8,786 bases of DNA from CCY15215 sp034932145 (GTDB lineage: Bacteria > Cyanobacteriota > Cyanobacteriia > Cyanobacteriales > Spirulinaceae), in assembly GCF_034932145.1 (NCBI RefSeq), contig NZ_JAYGHV010000187.1, forward strand, positions 1-8,786, written 5' to 3'. How positions within the stretch are numbered: position 1 is the first letter of the stretch; every line of letters starts with the position of its first letter. Of this stretch, positions 6,785 through 8,786 are shown in pieces. The notes beneath the pieces are model-generated. The model worked only from the letters and a program-made list of their open reading frames with translations, ran no database searches and had not been told where the DNA came from. Both the position numbers and the translations under genes were made by a program.

Positions 6785-6886
6785 CTGCCCCGGAAGGCTT
6801 GTCTTGACTGGATTTGGGGAGATTTGATCTGCGGAATTATTGCGAATATGTCTTAATAATGGAGGTCTGGCTTGACTGCCCCGGAA
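6781..6886 (+). repeat. Pair of 15-bp direct repeats downstream of cas6
   Basis: TTGACTGCCCCGGAA occurs at 6781-6795, touching the cas6 stop, and at 6872-6886. A shorter copy, TTGACTG, lies at 6804-6810. The 91-bp spacing and unmatched flanks do not fit a CRISPR array. They could mark a small insertion or a decayed duplication. Confidence 0.75.
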
Positions 6887-6997
6887 ATGGGGTGCTATGA
6901 TCCAGTCATGGAGCGGGTTCTGGATCGGGTCCCTTTCGAGTTAAGAAATCTTCTTGATAAATTAGAGATAAACTGTAGCGAGAGATCAACTGAAATG

Positions 6998-7029
6998 CTG
7001 TAGGGACGTTGCACGCAACATCCCTACAG
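6998..7029. repeat. Inverted repeat of a dispersed cyanobacterial type
   Basis: CTGTAGGGACGTTGC (6998-7012) pairs with GCAACATCCCTACAG (7015-7029) through 15 positions with one mismatch (C7007/A7020) and a 2-base centre. The core resembles a short palindromic element (GTAGGG..GTTGCATGCAAC..CCCTAC) dispersed in many cyanobacterial genomes, as far as I recall. It may fold in RNA but has no T-tract to act as a terminator. Confidence 0.8.
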
Positions 7030-7044
7030 GAGCAAATCGTAAGA

Positions 7045-7073
7045 AGGGATTTTCAATCCCTAGCGGATCTAAC
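7045..7073 (-). repeat. Hairpin resembling a degenerate CRISPR repeat
   Basis: On the minus strand GTTAGATCCGCTAGGGATT (7073-7055) runs into GAAAATC. It starts with GTT and has the AGGGATTGAAA ending typical of cyanobacterial CRISPR repeats, though it is shorter than the usual 35-37 bases. On the plus strand AGGGATT (7045-7051) also pairs with AATCCCT (7055-7061). There is one copy only, so an isolated remnant or chance resemblance are both possible. Confidence 0.3.
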
Positions 7074-7088
7074 GGATCGTTTTATCAC

Positions 7089-7271
7089 TCACTTTCTGAG
7101 ATCGACAGTTTCAAGTTCAGCCAATTGAAACGTGACCAACTTATCCCAATTTCCCCCTTCAAAAAGAACGGCAACCTTTCCATCACTAATACGCTGAACC
7201 AATCCCTCAAAACGATAATAGATATCATCAGAATTAATTACGCGAACCGTTGCACCAGGTAAAATCATCAT
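7089..7271 (-). CDS. ndhS: NAD(P)H-quinone oxidoreductase subunit S (NdhS)
   Basis: A 60-residue protein with ILPGATVRVIN (3-13), YYRFEGLVQRISDGKVAVLF (18-37) and EGGNWDKLVTFQLAELE (38-54), closely matching cyanobacterial NdhS (Ssl0352 of Synechocystis) over almost its whole length. NdhS is a small SH3-like peripheral subunit of NDH-1 at the thylakoid membrane. It helps form the ferredoxin-binding site and supports cyclic electron flow and respiration. Two adjacent ATG codons (7271 and 7268) could serve as start; neither has a clear Shine-Dalgarno sequence. The transposon-like remnant begins about 20 bases upstream of the start, so the promoter must lie inside or beyond it. The gene stands alone with no functional link to the CRISPR genes. 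Confidence 0.93.
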   Translation of the reverse strand: MMILPGATVRVINSDDIYYRFEGLVQRISDGKVAVLFEGGNWDKLVTFQLAELETVDLRK

Positions 7272-7292
7272 CAGAAAAATTGGGTAGAAACC

Positions 7293-7535
7293 CCGTCCTA
7301 TAAGGACGGCTTTATATTAGTTTCGCTACCGCCTTGGAATTGTTTAATTAGGGTGCTTTTGTATTGCACTTTTAACAGGACAATTACTGTATCTAATTAA
7401 ACAACCCTGTACGCATAGCGGTTTTGCTCTTTCGAGCCTCCCTTTCGGGGTAATGTTAGCTTCGACCATGTTAAAAGGGCTTGTTAGGTTAGCAGCACTA
7501 TTTCAGTGACCTTAAAATTGTTTAACTGCTAACGA
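7293..7535 (-). ncRNA. Structured omega-RNA-like segment of the element remnant
   Basis: Paired elements seen: an 8-bp stem GTTAGCAG/CTGCTAAC (7488-7495 with 7526-7533) enclosing CACT/AGTG; two adjacent hairpins which on the minus strand carry GAAA (GNRA) loops (7440-7449 and 7426-7437); and a perfect 12-bp stem TTGTTTAATTAG/CTAATTAAACAA (7340-7351 with 7393-7404) enclosing two smaller hairpins, GTGC/GCAC and ACAG/CTGT, as a three-way junction. A terminal CCGTCCT/AGGACGG hairpin follows. GAAA loops appear only when the minus strand is read, which gives the strand. TnpB guide RNAs come from exactly this 3' position. Function is now doubtful because no intact tnpB is nearby. Confidence 0.5.
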
Positions 7536-7622
7536 CAGAGCGAGGAACTAGCTTCGCATTCCAAGGTGTCGTGACCCAAATAACGGAGTACGCGGGGTAC
7601 TTAGTCTGGTCAGAATGGCTTG

Positions 7623-7670
7623 TCAGATTTCTCTTTCAAGCCTCACGCCTTTAGGCTGAGGTTCCTGACC
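7623..7670 (-). pseudogene. Possible C-terminal fragment of a TnpB transposon protein
   Basis: The minus-strand frame reads GQEPQPKGVRLEREI and then stops (TGA at 7625-7623). Cyanobacterial TnpB proteins often end with a CGQEP-like motif followed by a short basic/acidic tail, and the structured RNA segment lies just downstream as expected. Upstream the frame continues only five residues before a stop, so the rest of the gene is missing. The match is short and made by eye. Confidence 0.4.
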
Positions 7671-7711
7671 GTTATCCTTGTTTGATTAAAGAACACATTC
7701 TACAGATTAGC

Positions 7712-7739
7712 AAAAGTAGAGAGAAAAAAGTAGAGAGAA
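7712..7739. repeat. 14-bp perfect tandem duplication
   Basis: AAAAGTAGAGAGAA is repeated twice without a gap between the element remnant and the rodA stop. On the minus strand it gives two T-runs about 40-70 bases after rodA, but I see no good stem before them, so it is not called a terminator. Confidence 0.85.
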
Positions 7740-7780
7740 AAAAACTTCCTAAATCCTACAACTCCCTACTCTCCAATTAT

Positions 7781-8786
7781 TTACCATTCTCCTCGCCTAA
7801 AATGCAATCGTGGTCGATTGTTAGCCACAGACTCAACCAAACCGATCGCCAGAAAATTAGTCAGCAGCGCCGATCGCCCATAACTCATCCAGGGTAAAGG
7901 AATCCCCGTAATGGGAGCGAGGCCAATGGTCATACTAATATTGATAAAGACCTGGAAAATAATCATGGATAAGACCCCAACCGCCAACAAAGAACCAAAA
8001 TTCTCCGTAGCATTTTGAGCAATCATAATCAAACGCAGGCAGATAAGCCAAAAAACAATTAAGAGACAAATACTGCCAACAAACCCTAACTCTTCCCCCA
8101 CTGCAGAAAAAATAAAATCGGTATGTTGTTCCGGAATAAAATTTAACTGGGTTTGCGTCCCATGCCGTAAACCTTTTCCCCACATTTCTCCCGCACCGAT
8201 CGCAATGCGGGATTGAATCAAGTGATAGCCTCCTCCCAAGGGGTCTTTTTCTGGCTGTAGAAACAACATCAAGCGATCCTTTTGATAATCCTTCAGGAGT
8301 TCATTCCAAAGATAGCCACTGGCTCCTCCGGCGATCGCATTACCCAAAGTAACGATCCCTGTACCAATTCTCCGCCAAGGCAGGGTAAACCACGCTAGAA
8401 ACCCCATCGCCACTAACCAACCGTACCAAGCCGGACGGTATACATTAAATAAAATCGCAGAAGGGATCGCGGAAATCATCAAAACCAGCCAGCCTGGATT
8501 AGCATTCGCCCAATACAGCATTCCTAGGGTAATTGCGCCAAATACAAGGGAGGTTCCTAAATCCGGTTGAACAAAAACCAAACCCCACGGAACCGCAGTA
8601 ATAGCGAGGGTGCGAGCAATAGAGGGAATACTGACAGCTGGACGAGCATGGAGCAATGCCGCCATCGTAATAATTAGCCCCAATTTGGCAAATTCTGAGG
8701 GTTGAAATTGAAATCCCAAAATACTCAGCCAACGGGTCGAACCGTTGATTTCTACGCCAAAAACTTGATGGCAATGAGGGAGCAAT
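7781..8786 (-). CDS. rodA: RodA, SEDS-family peptidoglycan glycosyltransferase, C-terminal part
   Basis: The visible 334 residues lack the N-terminus: the first codon in the window (8785) is TTG inside the frame, so the gene continues beyond the edge. Diagnostic segments are NGSTRWL and FQPSEFAKLGLII (14-39), QPDLGTSLVFG (73-83), GGYHLIQSRIAIGAGEMWGKGL (185-206), PEQHTDFIFSAVGEELGF (218-235; D223 corresponds to the catalytic aspartate of RodA) and GIPLPWMSYGRSALL (294-308). Several hydrophobic stretches, for example 79-92, 98-114, 235-255 and 264-284, are membrane segments. RodA polymerises lipid II glycan strands with a class B PBP during lateral wall growth. The family usually has SYGGS near the end; here it is SYGRS, which may be normal in cyanobacteria. 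It is unrelated to the CRISPR locus and marks its chromosomal edge. Confidence 0.95.
   Translation of the reverse strand, partial: LLPHCHQVFGVEINGSTRWLSILGFQFQPSEFAKLGLIITMAALLHARPAVSIPSIARTLAITAVPWGLVFVQPDLGTSLVFGAITLGMLYWANANPGWLVLMISAIPSAILFNVYRPAWYGWLVAMGFLAWFTLPWRRIGTGIVTLGNAIAGGASGYLWNELLKDYQKDRLMLFLQPEKDPLGGGYHLIQSRIAIGAGEMWGKGLRHGTQTQLNFIPEQHTDFIFSAVGEELGFVGSICLLIVFWLICLRLIMIAQNATENFGSLLAVGVLSMIIFQVFINISMTIGLAPITGIPLPWMSYGRSALLTNFLAIGLVESVANNRPRLHFRRGEW

Larger units (their letters stand above)
6785..7088. other. Intergenic region between cas6 and ndhS
   Basis: About 300 bases without a convincing gene. It contains the 15-bp direct repeats, a 7-bp inverted repeat GATCCAG/CTGGATC (6899-6905 and 6920-6926), the 32-bp inverted repeat at 6998-7029, and the CRISPR-repeat-like hairpin at 7045-7073. 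No clear terminator with a T-tract follows cas6, and no CRISPR array is present. Confidence 0.7.
7280..7680 (-). mobile_element. Probable IS200/IS605-type element remnant (transposase lost, 3' end retained)
   Basis: Read on the minus strand, the segment starts with a short frame resembling a TnpB C-terminus, continues as ~300 bases of highly structured non-coding sequence, and ends with a CCGTCCT/AGGACGG hairpin (7309-7303 with 7299-7293, 3-base loop). This layout matches the 3' end of tnpB-bearing IS200/IS605 elements, or their transposase-less derivatives, in cyanobacteria. A second hairpin, GCCT-TT-AGGC extended by CCTCA/TGAGG (7641-7661, one bulge), lies at the other end. The exact termini are not defined because no target duplication is expected for this family. 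The GTTTAATTAG/GGACGG sequences feel familiar from cyanobacterial elements, but that is memory, not a search. Confidence 0.55.

Noticed and set aside
6785..7088. CRISPR array after cas6
   Set aside because: Only two 15-bp copies 91 bp apart and one unrelated repeat-like sequence are present; no regularly spaced repeats of 28-37 bases.
7310..7640. Group II intron fragment
   Set aside because: GNRA hairpins are present, but no domain V-like sequence or maturase is seen; the terminal hairpin and TnpB-like tail fit an IS200/IS605 3' end better.
7740..7780. Rho-independent terminator after rodA
   Set aside because: T-runs exist on the minus strand but no stable stem precedes them.
7682..7897. 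71-codon plus-strand frame
   Set aside because: It crosses the tandem A-rich repeat and runs into rodA antisense; no ribosome site or family resemblance.

Overview
The window looks like chromosomal DNA from a cyanobacterium, probably filamentous. The octamer GCGATCGC (HIP1) recurs throughout, a G/C-rich palindromic repeat typical of cyanobacteria sits before cas6, and the right end carries ndhS, a gene of the cyanobacterial/plastid NDH-1 complex, next to rodA. No species can be named from the sequence alone.

Positions 1-6781 hold most of a type III CRISPR-Cas locus built as two divergent operons around a ~200-bp control region (3385-3580). The leftward operon runs csx3 (ring nuclease), a P-loop NTPase of the type often fused to Csx3, a CARF-HEPN ribonuclease (TIGR02221/Csx2 type), then the first 387 codons of cas10, which leaves the window. 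This is a cyclic-oligoadenylate (cOA) signalling set. Cas10 makes cOA, the CARF-HEPN protein senses it and cuts RNA, and Csx3 removes it; the NTPase may modulate Csx3. The rightward operon runs a WYL-domain regulator (TIGR03985 type), a small HD hydrolase of the SpoT/MESH1 type that overlaps it by 8 bp, and a cas6 with an extra ~90-residue N-terminal region. The alarmone-hydrolase-like protein, tied to a WYL regulator and Cas6 inside a cOA locus, is the least expected part of the window.

Positions 6785-7088 contain no convincing gene. They hold a 15-bp direct repeat, a long inverted repeat of a kind dispersed in cyanobacterial genomes, and one sequence resembling a degenerate CRISPR repeat. 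No CRISPR array lies in the window. Positions 7089-7271 encode NdhS (minus strand).

Positions about 7280-7680 look like the 3' remnant of an IS200/IS605-type element: a possible tnpB C-terminal fragment followed by a strongly structured, probably omega-RNA-like segment on the minus strand that ends just before the ndhS start. Positions 7781-8786 are the 3' part of rodA on the minus strand, cut by the window edge.
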